Positions 1 through 8,050 of a stretch of 45,456 nt of DNA are shown piece after piece. The position numbers and the translations under genes were made by a program. This DNA is from Gammaproteobacteria bacterium (GTDB taxonomy: Bacteria > Pseudomonadota > Gammaproteobacteria > GCA-001735895): the NCBI GenBank assembly GCA_030595795.1, contig JAUVCH010000016.1, forward strand, positions 1 through 45,456, written 5' to 3'. The notes under the pieces were generated by a model that ran no database searches, was not told where the DNA came from, and was given only the letters and a program-made list of their open reading frames with translations. The stretch's first letter is position 1, and every line of letters begins with the position of its first letter.

Positions 1-998
1 TTTCGAGTAAATATCCATTGCAAGCCAAGCGTAAACTTACGCAAAGGGTAATTCATCCGATCAAAAGTCACTGGTTTAGTGCATTCGTGAACCAGCGCTA
101 TATTGAGATGATCCTGCAAGTTTTGGCCCACACCGGGTAAATGATGAGTCGACTCTATACCGAATTCTTTAATGTGATCAGATGGCCCTACGCCGGAGAG
201 CATTAAAATTTGCGGCGACTTGATCGCGCCCGCAGAAACAATGATTTCCTTAGCGGCCCGTATCGTATGGAGCCTGCCACCGTGTTTAAACTCAACCGCG
301 CAGGCTCGGCCATTTTCGATCACAACGCGATGCACCAACGCCTTTACCTTAAGAACCAAATTAGGTCTTGGAAGCGCCGGTTTCAAATGGGCGGTCGCGG
401 CACTGCATCGACGTCCGTATCGGGTTGTACTATCGAACCGGGCTAGTCCCTCCGGTTTAAATCCATTCAAGTCCTCGGAATAGCCCTGACCAGACTCCCT
501 GCCCGCCTCGAAAAAAGCATCGTAGAGCGGATTTTCCAACTTGCCTTTTGTCACTCCCAGACGGCCCTCTCCACCACGCCAGTCATCGGCGCCACGATCA
601 GAAGATTCGCAATTTTTAAAATAAGGTAAACATTGGGCATAATCCCAGGCTGGCAACTTGTGGCTACTGGCCCAATAATCGTAGTCTTTCGGATGACCTC
701 GCATATAAACCATCGAGTTGATCGATGACGAACCACCAATCACCTTACCGCGAGGCAAGGTTATATTTCGATCCCCTAATTCGGCTTCTTTCTCGCTTTC
801 GTAATTCCAGTTAATACTCGGATCTTTATAAGCGACATGCACACCTGCAGGCATGTGAATCATAAGCTTATGATCCATCGGTCCGGCTTCGAGGATGAGA
901 ACTCGATTATTGGAATCCTGACTGAGTTCATTGGCTAAGACACAGCCAGCTGAACCAGCGCCTAAAATTATATAATCGTATTCGTCAGGTTCTTTCAT
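1..998 (-). CDS. GMC-family flavoprotein oxidoreductase (choline/alcohol dehydrogenase-like), C-terminus off window
   Basis: An open frame starts at ATG 998 and reads to the left edge without a stop, giving about 332 residues. Near the N-terminus is the FAD dinucleotide-binding motif GAGSAGCVLA. GMC signature 1 (RGKVIGGSSSINSMVYMRG) and signature 2 (GAIKSPQILMLSGVG) both follow, and then the family motif GVGQNLQDH. GMC enzymes oxidise alcohols with FAD. BetA-like choline dehydrogenases and alkyl-alcohol dehydrogenases share these motifs, so the substrate cannot be assigned. Family members are usually 530-560 residues, so the catalytic His-rich C-terminal domain lies outside the window. The gene diverges from the histidine kinase at 1154. 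Confidence 0.9.
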   Translation of the reverse strand, partial: MKEPDEYDYIILGAGSAGCVLANELSQDSNNRVLILEAGPMDHKLMIHMPAGVHVAYKDPSINWNYESEKEAELGDRNITLPRGKVIGGSSSINSMVYMRGHPKDYDYWASSHKLPAWDYAQCLPYFKNCESSDRGADDWRGGEGRLGVTKGKLENPLYDAFFEAGRESGQGYSEDLNGFKPEGLARFDSTTRYGRRCSAATAHLKPALPRPNLVLKVKALVHRVVIENGRACAVEFKHGGRLHTIRAAKEIIVSAGAIKSPQILMLSGVGPSDHIKEFGIESTHHLPGVGQNLQDHLNIALVHECTKPVTFDRMNYPLRKFTLGLQWIFTR

Positions 999-1115
999 GT
1001 TCAGGGATTCTATTTATATTTACAAAGGAATTAATGGAGAATCGCACAACGAGTACCAGCAAATCTCAGAGTTTATACTAGAATATACTGAATTTTCAGA
1101 TGCGGAGGTCGGCAA

Positions 1116-1157
1116 GTGAGAATATTCGATAGTAATCTCGATTTTCCGAATCGATGA
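1116..1157 (+). CDS. Possible 13-codon leader peptide coupled to the histidine kinase
   Basis: A perfect Shine-Dalgarno GGAGG (1104-1108) sits 7 nt before GTG 1116. The frame encodes VRIFDSNLDFPNR and stops at TGA 1155-1157. That stop overlaps the kinase ATG (1154-1156) as ATGA. The kinase itself has no visible Shine-Dalgarno, so ribosomes ending the mini-ORF could restart there. The ORF is too short to prove as a gene. The evidence is the strong SD, its ideal spacing and the exact stop/start overlap. Confidence 0.4.
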   Translation: MRIFDSNLDFPNR

Positions 1158-2686
1158 TTCCAAAAATTCTACAACCCATTAGCGCTCGTCTGGCGCTGGT
1201 CATCGGCGTTATGTTATCAGGATTCATAGTGATTGCGGCGACCGAAATTGGCGTATTCGATCAACTGAATCAGGCCTTTGATAAGCGCGAACAGTTAAAT
1301 CAACAGGATATACTCTTACACCATTTTGAGGAGACTATCCTGGCGTCGATCATTTTGGCGAATAAGGTGGTTTTAGAAAGTGATGCGGAAGCCATTCCTG
1401 GGCTTTTGGCACTCAGCGAGGATACGCTAGCTTTATTTGGACAATATCAGAGCGATGCCGAAGCGTTTAACCTACTCCAGGAGGTATATTTAGCGCAGGA
1501 GTATGAACCTGTCGTATTTCAGCTGCGTAACGATTTTCACAGTATTGTCGCCACTTTCAGAGAACAAAACCTGGTCAAAGCGCAGGAAATTCGAAAAGTC
1601 ATCTTAAATAAGCGCTTGAATATTCTTGAGACCTTTCTCGAAGAGGCTGCTGAGTTAAGAAACATAGATATTGCCAATCAGGGAGTTAGAATAAGCGAGC
1701 TTAAACAACAGGCTACTCTCTACTCTTTGCTCATATTTTTTGCGGTCGCGATGATAGCCTCAATACTGATAATATTGGTCAATCGCTCGATAACTAAACC
1801 GCTTACGGATCTGACCCATGCGGTCGATCAGTTTGACCCGGGTAATCCGGATACTGGCTTTGCACTGGAGGCTGGTAAATTATCCGATGACGAAGTAGGC
1901 CGTCTGGCGCGTTCATTCGAAGTTGTGGCCCAACAGTTACAACATAACGAGCTGGCCCGCCAAAAGTTTGTCGATCAGTTAGAACAAAAAAATATTGAAC
2001 TTGAGCGCTTTACCTACACGGTTTCACATGACCTGAAAAGCCCGTTGGTGACGGTAAAGGGATTTCTGGGATTACTGGAAAGAGACCTGGAATCAGGCGA
2101 TACAGAGCGCGTGAAAAAGGATATGCAACAAATTACCGGCGCGGCCGATAAAATGGGAAACCTGCTCGACGATTTACTGGAACTATCACGTATCGGGCGC
2201 GTGGTTAATAAACCTCAGAAATTTTCACTAAGCCAGTTGACCGAAGAAGTTGTGTTCCTGTTGCAGGGAATTATTGACAATAGTGGAGCCAGTATAAAAT
2301 TCGACGATGATATGCCTTCAGTGATTGCCGACAAAAATCGTATTAATGAAGTGATGCAAAATCTGCTTGAGAATGCTGTAAAATTTGCCGGTGAAAACAA
2401 TAAACCAAAAATAACGGTTAGCGCCCAGCAAATCGGCGAATGGGTAGAATGCCGAGTTAAGGATAATGGTATAGGCATTGACCCCCGATTTAAGGAGAAG
2501 GTATTTGGTCTGTTTGATCGCCTGGAATTGAGTATAGAAGGTACCGGGGTCGGTCTTGCGCTGGTGAAAAGAATTATCGAGGTTCACGAAGGAAAAGTGT
2601 GGATTGAATCGCAAGGTATTGGACAAGGCACTCAGGTATGCTTTACTTTACCCTCCCCGTTCCTGAAGAGGGTAAACAATGAATAA
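1154..2686 (+). CDS. Membrane sensor histidine kinase with HAMP domain
   Basis: This 510-residue inner-membrane kinase has a transmembrane helix near residues 12-34, an extracytoplasmic helical sensor (about 35-185), a second transmembrane helix (about 186-207) and a HAMP linker. The dimerisation/phosphoacceptor domain has H-box SHDLKSP with His292. The ATPase domain carries the N-box (NLLENAVKFAG), G1 (DNGIGID) and G2 (GTGVGLALVK). This kinase type commonly pairs with small Rcp1-like regulators. The next gene overlaps it by 8 bp and is exactly such a regulator, so the two are probably a cognate pair. ATG 1154 is chosen because upstream frames close. It appears translationally coupled to a mini-ORF at 1116. 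The ligand is unknown. Confidence 0.9.
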   Translation: MIPKILQPISARLALVIGVMLSGFIVIAATEIGVFDQLNQAFDKREQLNQQDILLHHFEETILASIILANKVVLESDAEAIPGLLALSEDTLALFGQYQSDAEAFNLLQEVYLAQEYEPVVFQLRNDFHSIVATFREQNLVKAQEIRKVILNKRLNILETFLEEAAELRNIDIANQGVRISELKQQATLYSLLIFFAVAMIASILIILVNRSITKPLTDLTHAVDQFDPGNPDTGFALEAGKLSDDEVGRLARSFEVVAQQLQHNELARQKFVDQLEQKNIELERFTYTVSHDLKSPLVTVKGFLGLLERDLESGDTERVKKDMQQITGAADKMGNLLDDLLELSRIGRVVNKPQKFSLSQLTEEVVFLLQGIIDNSGASIKFDDDMPSVIADKNRINEVMQNLLENAVKFAGENNKPKITVSAQQIGEWVECRVKDNGIGIDPRFKEKVFGLFDRLELSIEGTGVGLALVKRIIEVHEGKVWIESQGIGQGTQVCFTLPSPFLKRVNNE

Positions 2687-3137
2687 AATAGCAAGTGGCG
2701 AGCCGCTTATCCTGCTTTTGGTTGAGGATAACGAGGCTCACGCCGAAATGGTTAAACGGAGCTTTGAGCAACACCAGGTATCTAATCTCATCCGGCATGT
2801 CGCAGATGGTCAGGCTGCATTAGATTATCTTCGTCGGGAAGGCGAATATGATGACGATAAAAAATATCCTTTCCCCCACTGCGTGTTGCTGGATCTACGC
2901 TTGCCAAAAGTTGACGGCCTCGAAGTATTGCGCCAAATCAAAACCAACGAGAAGTTGCGAAAAATGCCGGTAGTAATATTGACCACATCAGCAGCCGAGA
3001 AAGACGTGGCAATGGCTTACGAATATCACGCCAACAGTTACGTGGTAAAGCCGATGGATTTTGGCAAGTTCGAGTCTCTCATGAACGACCTGGGATATTA
3101 CTGGATGGCCTGGAACCAGGATCCATGGAACGAGTAG
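2679..3137 (+). CDS. Single-domain response regulator (CheY/Rcp1-like)
   Basis: A 152-residue receiver domain with no output domain. It has the acidic pair in LLVEDNEAH, the phosphoacceptor Asp72 in LLDLRLPKVDG, the conserved Thr/Ser in ILTTSAA and the Lys of VVKPMDF. The regulators paired with phytochrome-type kinases share this length and the long loop before the phosphorylation site. The gene overlaps the end of the histidine kinase by 8 bp, so they are co-translated. It probably receives the phosphoryl group from that kinase and acts through protein contacts, possibly with the HDOD or GGDEF-EAL proteins downstream. The downstream partner is inferred from position only. Confidence 0.9.
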   Translation: MNKIASGEPLILLLVEDNEAHAEMVKRSFEQHQVSNLIRHVADGQAALDYLRREGEYDDDKKYPFPHCVLLDLRLPKVDGLEVLRQIKTNEKLRKMPVVILTTSAAEKDVAMAYEYHANSYVVKPMDFGKFESLMNDLGYYWMAWNQDPWNE

Positions 3138-3166
3138 GCCACTAACGATTCGATGATGGAAGCAGT

Positions 3167-4031
3167 ATGAGCGATATCGCCAACAAAAGGGCGGCAACAC
3201 CCGCAGCCCTGGTCGAAAATGTGATGCATCTTGTCAGCCTGCCAGAAATATACCTACAGCTGCAAAAAGTACTGGATAATCCGCGTCATACTCGTGACGA
3301 TGTAGCAGAAATCATCGGTTACGACCCATCACTGAGCGCGCGTCTTGCGCATTGCCAATAGCGCCTATTACAGCTTTCCGAGCGCGATCAAGAGTATATC
3401 GGCTGCGGTTAATATTATCGGCGAAATGGATTTACGCAATATCGTATTAGCCTCGACTGTCGTTAACTCGATGCGAGTGCTGGACACCGTCGGCATCGAT
3501 ATAGACGATTTCTGGTTGCACAGTATTAATTGTGGATTAATCGTGCGATTGATTGGTAAAAAAGTAGGCGATTGTGACGCAGAAAATCTTTTTCTTTGCG
3601 GTATGATACATGACCTGGGTACGTTGATACTGTATCGGCAGGAATCAGAGCTGGCCGCTGTTGTCGCGATGCATATGGAAGAAAATCAGCAGACTCGCGA
3701 TCGCGCGGAGCAGGATATACTCGGATTCGATCATGCGGAAGTCGGTGGTCTATTGATTCATGCCTGGGGGTTATCGCCTAAACTGAAAGAGCTCATTTAT
3801 TATCACCATCGTCCTGAACTAGCGAAAAACCATCACCGAGAAGCCCAGGTCCTAGCGCTGGCGAACCGACTGGCGAATAGGAAATTTGAAATCGAGGCAT
3901 TCATCAACCAAACAGACTCAGAATGCGCTGAAATAATGCGGGCAATCGGGCTCAGTAAAGAAGCACTGCCCGAACTGATTGAAACCGCTCAGATACAAAG
4001 TAACGAGATCCAAAGTATTATATGTAACTAG
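3167..4031 (+). pseudogene. HDOD-domain signalling protein, split by a frameshift near 3344
   Basis: The N-terminal part (3167 to TAG at 3359-3361) encodes the start of an HDOD domain: VENVMHLVSLPEIYLQLQ, then DPSLSARL. The rest (TTG 3345 to 4031) resumes at the next family motif, LRIANSAYY, in the +1 frame. The family consensus reads ARLLRIANSA, so about two bases (probably T residues in CTTG at 3344-3347) seem to be missing. Joined, the protein would be about 288 residues, normal for HDOD proteins of bacterial signalling clusters. The downstream part keeps MIHDLG and looks otherwise undamaged, which suggests a recent mutation or a sequencing error. The SD GGAAG precedes ATG 3167. Confidence 0.75.
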
Positions 4032-4125
4032 CTCGCGTATGATCGCTTTCAAGTATGTCAGCAAAATGCCGCTATACAACTAGAATAACTAGTAATTAAT
4101 TGATCCGAGTAATGTGTAGGTCTTA

Positions 4126-6231
4126 ATGCAACAACCGCAATACAATATTCTTCTCGTTGAGGACGATCCCGGGCACGCGGAATTAATTTCGCGCGCATTC
4201 GAATCACAGCCTCATTGTGCATTGATAAAAACGGATACGCTGGATCAGGCCAGAAATGTACTCAATGAAGATCATACCGATCTAATTATTACCGACATTC
4301 GACTACCCGATGGTGATGGCACCGAATTATTGCGGCATCGTACGTTAGATCTCCCCTGCCCTACCATAATCATGACCAGTTTTGGCGATGAGTCGATCGC
4401 GGTTAACGCAATGAAATCAGGGGCTGCAGACTATATTGTCAAGTCGCAGGAATCGCTATTTTCTTTACCAAAAACAGCTAACCGTATATTGAGAGAATGG
4501 CGCCTGCTGCTGGATAAAAAGCTGGCTCAGGATAAGCAACGGCGGCTAACGGCTATACTCGAGGCCACGCCAGATTTAATCTGTATCGCAGATCTCGATG
4601 GATTTCTTACCTATCTTAACGACGCTGGTCGAAAACTTCTAGGTATCGGAGCAAACGAGGATATTACCAGAATGCGGCTGGCCGATTTTCATTCGACTCG
4701 GGATGGACAAATAATTCTCTATGAAGGAATTCCTGCTGCGATCAAGGATGGTATCTGGAAGGCAGAATCGACCTTTGTTTCGCGTGACGGGGAAAAAATA
4801 CTGACCTCGCAGGTTTTAATTTCACATCAGTCGAGTAGTGGAGAGATAGAGTTTTTTTCCACCGTCGCCAGAGACATCCGACATCTAAGAGCCGCCGAAG
4901 AACAGGTTGAATACCTGGCCTATTACGACACCCTGACAGGCCTGCCGAATCGCAACGAACTAGTTAAAAGACTTGAAATGGAAATTGGTCGGGTTAATCG
5001 ACACGGAAACCAGGGCGCGCTATTGTTTATCGATCTGGATAATTTTAAATACATCAATGATTCATTAGGACATCCTGTCGGCGACCTGGTGTTACAGGAA
5101 ATTGCGAAGCGCCTGCCCTCTTTTTTACGTGGTGATGACACGGTTGCTCGCCTTGGCGGTGATGAGTTTATTATTATTCTTTCGGATCTGAGTACCGATA
5201 CCATAGAGGCCGTAAACCAGGCGCGAGAAGTGACTGATAAGATACGAAACGCGATTGCCATGGAAATCAAGCTTGGAGAGATCAATCTTCAAGTGACTGC
5301 TAGTATTGGTATTTCAATGTTTGCTGCAGGGGTGACCAGTGGTGACGATTTGCTCAAATTTGCTGACACCGCGATGTATCAGGCCAAAAAAGAAGGCCGG
5401 AATAGGCTCGAATTTTTCAGCGAAAGTATGGGAGAACATGTTTATCGTCAACTTGAGCTGGAAACCCAGTTGCGTCAAGCCTTAAAGGAAGAACAATTTG
5501 TTCTGTATTACCAGCCAATAGTTGACCAGCGCGAATCCATTATCGGAGCCGAAGCACTAATCCGTTGGCAAAGCCCCGAGAAAGGCCTGGTGTCACCCCT
5601 CGAATTTCTCGATGTACTGGAGTCGTCTGGCCAAATTCTGCAAGTTGGTCCCTGGGTAATTGAGTCTGCTCTTAAACAATTATCTACCTGGATTAATAAA
5701 GGACTCTGGAATGAAGGGCAAAGGCTTTCTATTAATATTAGCCCACGCCAGTTTCGCGATAGCCAGTTTGTCGAATCGATCAAACATTTTCTAAATAAAG
5801 TAAATGTACCCCCCTCCTACCTACACATCGAAGTGACCGAACATAATGTTATTCATAATCTAGAGGAAGCGTCGTCCAAGATGAATGACCTCATAGATAC
5901 CGGGGTAAACTTTTCGCTAGATGACTTTGGTACTGGTTATTCGTCGCTGAGAAATTTAAAAACTTTACCGGTAAACTGCATAAAGATCGATAAATCGTTT
6001 ATCGACGATATTTGCGAAAGCAGTGAAGACCAGGCAATGGTGGGTTCTATTCTCGCAATGTCGGGCCATTTAAATCTTAGCGTGGTAGCCGAAGGCGTCG
6101 AGACCCAAGAACAGCTTGCAATTTTGAAGAAATATAACTGCCAGTGCTTTCAGGGTTATTTATTTAGCAAGCCTCTGGCAAGTGATGAAATGGAAGAGTT
6201 CTTAAAAAACAGCCTTTCGAAAAAAAGGTAG
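4126..6231 (+). CDS. Receiver-PAS-GGDEF-EAL bifunctional c-di-GMP protein
   Basis: This 701-residue cytoplasmic protein has four domains. The receiver (about 7-125) has Asp57 in TDIRLPDGDG. A PAS domain follows (about 140-255). The diguanylate cyclase domain has an intact GGDEF at 344-348 (RLGGDEFIII). The phosphodiesterase domain has an intact EAL at 476-478, plus DDFGTGYSSL, EGVE and GYLFSKPL. Both catalytic signatures look competent, so it may make and break cyclic di-GMP, with the balance set by receiver phosphorylation and a PAS ligand. It is the last gene of the signalling cassette, 94 bp after the HDOD gene. Its stop lies inside a terminator hairpin. Confidence 0.93.
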   Translation: MQQPQYNILLVEDDPGHAELISRAFESQPHCALIKTDTLDQARNVLNEDHTDLIITDIRLPDGDGTELLRHRTLDLPCPTIIMTSFGDESIAVNAMKSGAADYIVKSQESLFSLPKTANRILREWRLLLDKKLAQDKQRRLTAILEATPDLICIADLDGFLTYLNDAGRKLLGIGANEDITRMRLADFHSTRDGQIILYEGIPAAIKDGIWKAESTFVSRDGEKILTSQVLISHQSSSGEIEFFSTVARDIRHLRAAEEQVEYLAYYDTLTGLPNRNELVKRLEMEIGRVNRHGNQGALLFIDLDNFKYINDSLGHPVGDLVLQEIAKRLPSFLRGDDTVARLGGDEFIIILSDLSTDTIEAVNQAREVTDKIRNAIAMEIKLGEINLQVTASIGISMFAAGVTSGDDLLKFADTAMYQAKKEGRNRLEFFSESMGEHVYRQLELETQLRQALKEEQFVLYYQPIVDQRESIIGAEALIRWQSPEKGLVSPLEFLDVLESSGQILQVGPWVIESALKQLSTWINKGLWNEGQRLSINISPRQFRDSQFVESIKHFLNKVNVPPSYLHIEVTEHNVIHNLEEASSKMNDLIDTGVNFSLDDFGTGYSSLRNLKTLPVNCIKIDKSFIDDICESSEDQAMVGSILAMSGHLNLSVVAEGVETQEQLAILKKYNCQCFQGYLFSKPLASDEMEEFLKNSLSKKR

Positions 6232-6252
6232 CGAGAAAACCCGCCACCTTTT
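6223..6252. terminator. Bidirectional terminator between convergent genes
   Basis: Stem AAAAGGT-A-GCG (6223-6233) pairs with CGC-C-ACCTTTT (6242-6252) with one mismatch and an 8-nt loop. The A-run on one side and T-run on the other allow use in both directions. It lies between the c-di-GMP gene and the binding-protein gene and includes the stop codon of the former. Confidence 0.6.
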
Positions 6253-6279
6253 CCATACTACCTTAACGCGAGAAGCTGC

Positions 6280-7941
6280 TTAGGTAAACCACCAACGCTC
6301 AGCGTTCTTACCACCATCTAGCTCCCAGTTCGCACCAACTGTCTCCGGCACCGCAAGGCGCTCGTGGTACGCCATAACATCACTCATGAATAATGGCAGG
6401 CATACCCCGCCTTCGTTACTCACAATTCGTTGCATCTCGACGTATATATCGCGACGCTTTGTGGTATCCAGCTCGGCGCGACCCTGAACCAGGAGCTGAT
6501 TGAATTTCTCGTGCTTCCAGTAAGTATCGTTCCAGCTTGCCTCGGCGGCATAGATTTGAGAGAAAATCCAGTTCTCGGTTGGACGACCACTCCAGTAGCA
6601 GGCAGAGAAAGCCTTCTTCATCCAGACATTGCTCCAGTAACCATCGTTAGGCTCACGCACGACTTCGATATCGATTCCGGCAGATTTAGCTGTGTCACGC
6701 ATCAACTGACCCGCATCAACCGCACCACCAAAACCAGTATCAGCAGCATGGAATTGCAGGCTTAGTTTGCTCAGACCTGCTTTCTTCAGATGGAACTTGG
6801 CTTTTTCTGGATCATAAGCGCGTTGTGGCAGCTCATCTGTAGTAGCTCGGTAAATATTCGCAGGCCCAATCGGATTGTCATTACCCAGCTCACCATAGCC
6901 ATGGATTATCTTTTCTAGCCATTGTTGGCGATCAACAATATGCTTAACCGCCAGACGCACATGATTATTGTCGTATGGCGCCATATCGGTACGCATAGGC
7001 AGAGTAATCTGCTTATTACCGGTAGTGGCATGTACTTTCAGACCAGGTACTCGCTTTAACAGGTGAACGGTCTGAGTCTGAACATTGTTCATACAGTCGA
7101 TAGAATCGGTCTGCAAAGCCTGGCTACGCGCGGTTGGGTCACCGATTTGCGTAATTTCGATTTCATCGAAATGGGCCATGCCGGACTTCCAGTAGTTCGG
7201 ATTACGCGTGGTAAAAGAACGTACACCGGGATTGTTATTCTTCAGCACATAACCACCAGTACCTATACCAGACTGCCAGTCAATGCTGCCGTCGCTATTT
7301 GCGGGACAGATATTGAGATGGTAATCGGTCATCAGGAATGGGAAGTCAGCGTCACCGCCGCTAAGCTCAATCGTGACTTTATATTTACCATCGGCTTTTA
7401 CCGACACGACGCCACTCAGAATACCTTTCGCGGCCGATTTCGAATCCTCTCCCAGATGATGATTCAGCGATGCCACGATATCTGCTGAAGTTAGAGACTT
7501 GCCATTGTGGAATTCGACGCCCTTGCGAATATTGAAACTCCAGGTTTTCGCATCTGGACTTGAATCCCAGCTTTCAGCCAGTTCTGGAATTAGTTTTCCA
7601 TCTGACGCTACCTCGGTGAGGCCATTACGTAATTGACCGAACTGAAGATGCAACATGTACAGATCGAGTATTTGACCTGGGTCGAGTACATCGGTAGTCG
7701 CACCACCGGTTAAACCAACGCGTAAGCGCCCGCCTTTTTTGGGTGTGGCAGCTTCGACCTTGTTAAGAATCGCTGAAGCCGCGGTTAACGAGACTCCGAG
7801 CGCCAGTGCAGCCGTCATGAATCCGCGTCGAGACATTTGTCCAGATTCGAATGACTGCTGAATATCACTTATCTTATCGGCAACTTCCAGATCGGAAACA
7901 CCGGCAGATAAGTCTTTGGCTTTATTTTCTTTCTCTTTCAC
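6280..7941 (-). CDS. Tat-exported ABC transporter substrate-binding protein, peptide/nickel family (SBP_bac_5)
   Basis: About 553 residues. A polar N-terminal region (about 36 residues) precedes a twin-arginine motif, SRRGFMTAALALG, and a hydrophobic stretch ending near VEAA. The mature part begins GGRLRVGLTGG. It includes the SBP_bac_5 hallmarks LAESWDSSPDAKTWSFNIRK and VEFHNGK, typical of DppA/OppA-like proteins. Start choice: GTG 7941 is preceded by GGAGG (7954-7950) at 8 nt, whereas the longer GTG 7956 has no SD. No permease or ATPase gene is adjacent, so it is an orphan component in this window. Many tandem relatives bind peptides, but opines, nickel and sugars are also known ligands. 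The ligand here is unknown. Confidence 0.88.
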   Translation of the reverse strand: MKEKENKAKDLSAGVSDLEVADKISDIQQSFESGQMSRRGFMTAALALGVSLTAASAILNKVEAATPKKGGRLRVGLTGGATTDVLDPGQILDLYMLHLQFGQLRNGLTEVASDGKLIPELAESWDSSPDAKTWSFNIRKGVEFHNGKSLTSADIVASLNHHLGEDSKSAAKGILSGVVSVKADGKYKVTIELSGGDADFPFLMTDYHLNICPANSDGSIDWQSGIGTGGYVLKNNNPGVRSFTTRNPNYWKSGMAHFDEIEITQIGDPTARSQALQTDSIDCMNNVQTQTVHLLKRVPGLKVHATTGNKQITLPMRTDMAPYDNNHVRLAVKHIVDRQQWLEKIIHGYGELGNDNPIGPANIYRATTDELPQRAYDPEKAKFHLKKAGLSKLSLQFHAADTGFGGAVDAGQLMRDTAKSAGIDIEVVREPNDGYWSNVWMKKAFSACYWSGRPTENWIFSQIYAAEASWNDTYWKHEKFNQLLVQGRAELDTTKRRDIYVEMQRIVSNEGGVCLPLFMSDVMAYHERLAVPETVGANWELDGGKNAERWWFT

Positions 7942-8050
7942 TACTCTCTCCTCCACTTTAAAAAGTGCTTTTTATGGGTTGTAACGAAAAGTAAGTGTAT
8001 CCTATTTATAAATCAGATGTCTCTAATCGGGGGACTAGTTAAATACTCGA

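Noticed and set aside
210..483. Plus-strand open frames opposite the GMC gene
   Set aside because: They are antisense to a clear coding sequence and resemble no protein. The same applies to 6430-6765, 7063-7488 and 12007-12462 opposite other genes.
1..998. Possible frameshift in the GMC oxidoreductase
   Set aside because: Reading codon by codon from ATG 998 to the window edge shows one continuous frame with all expected motifs. It merely lacks its C-terminus because the window ends.
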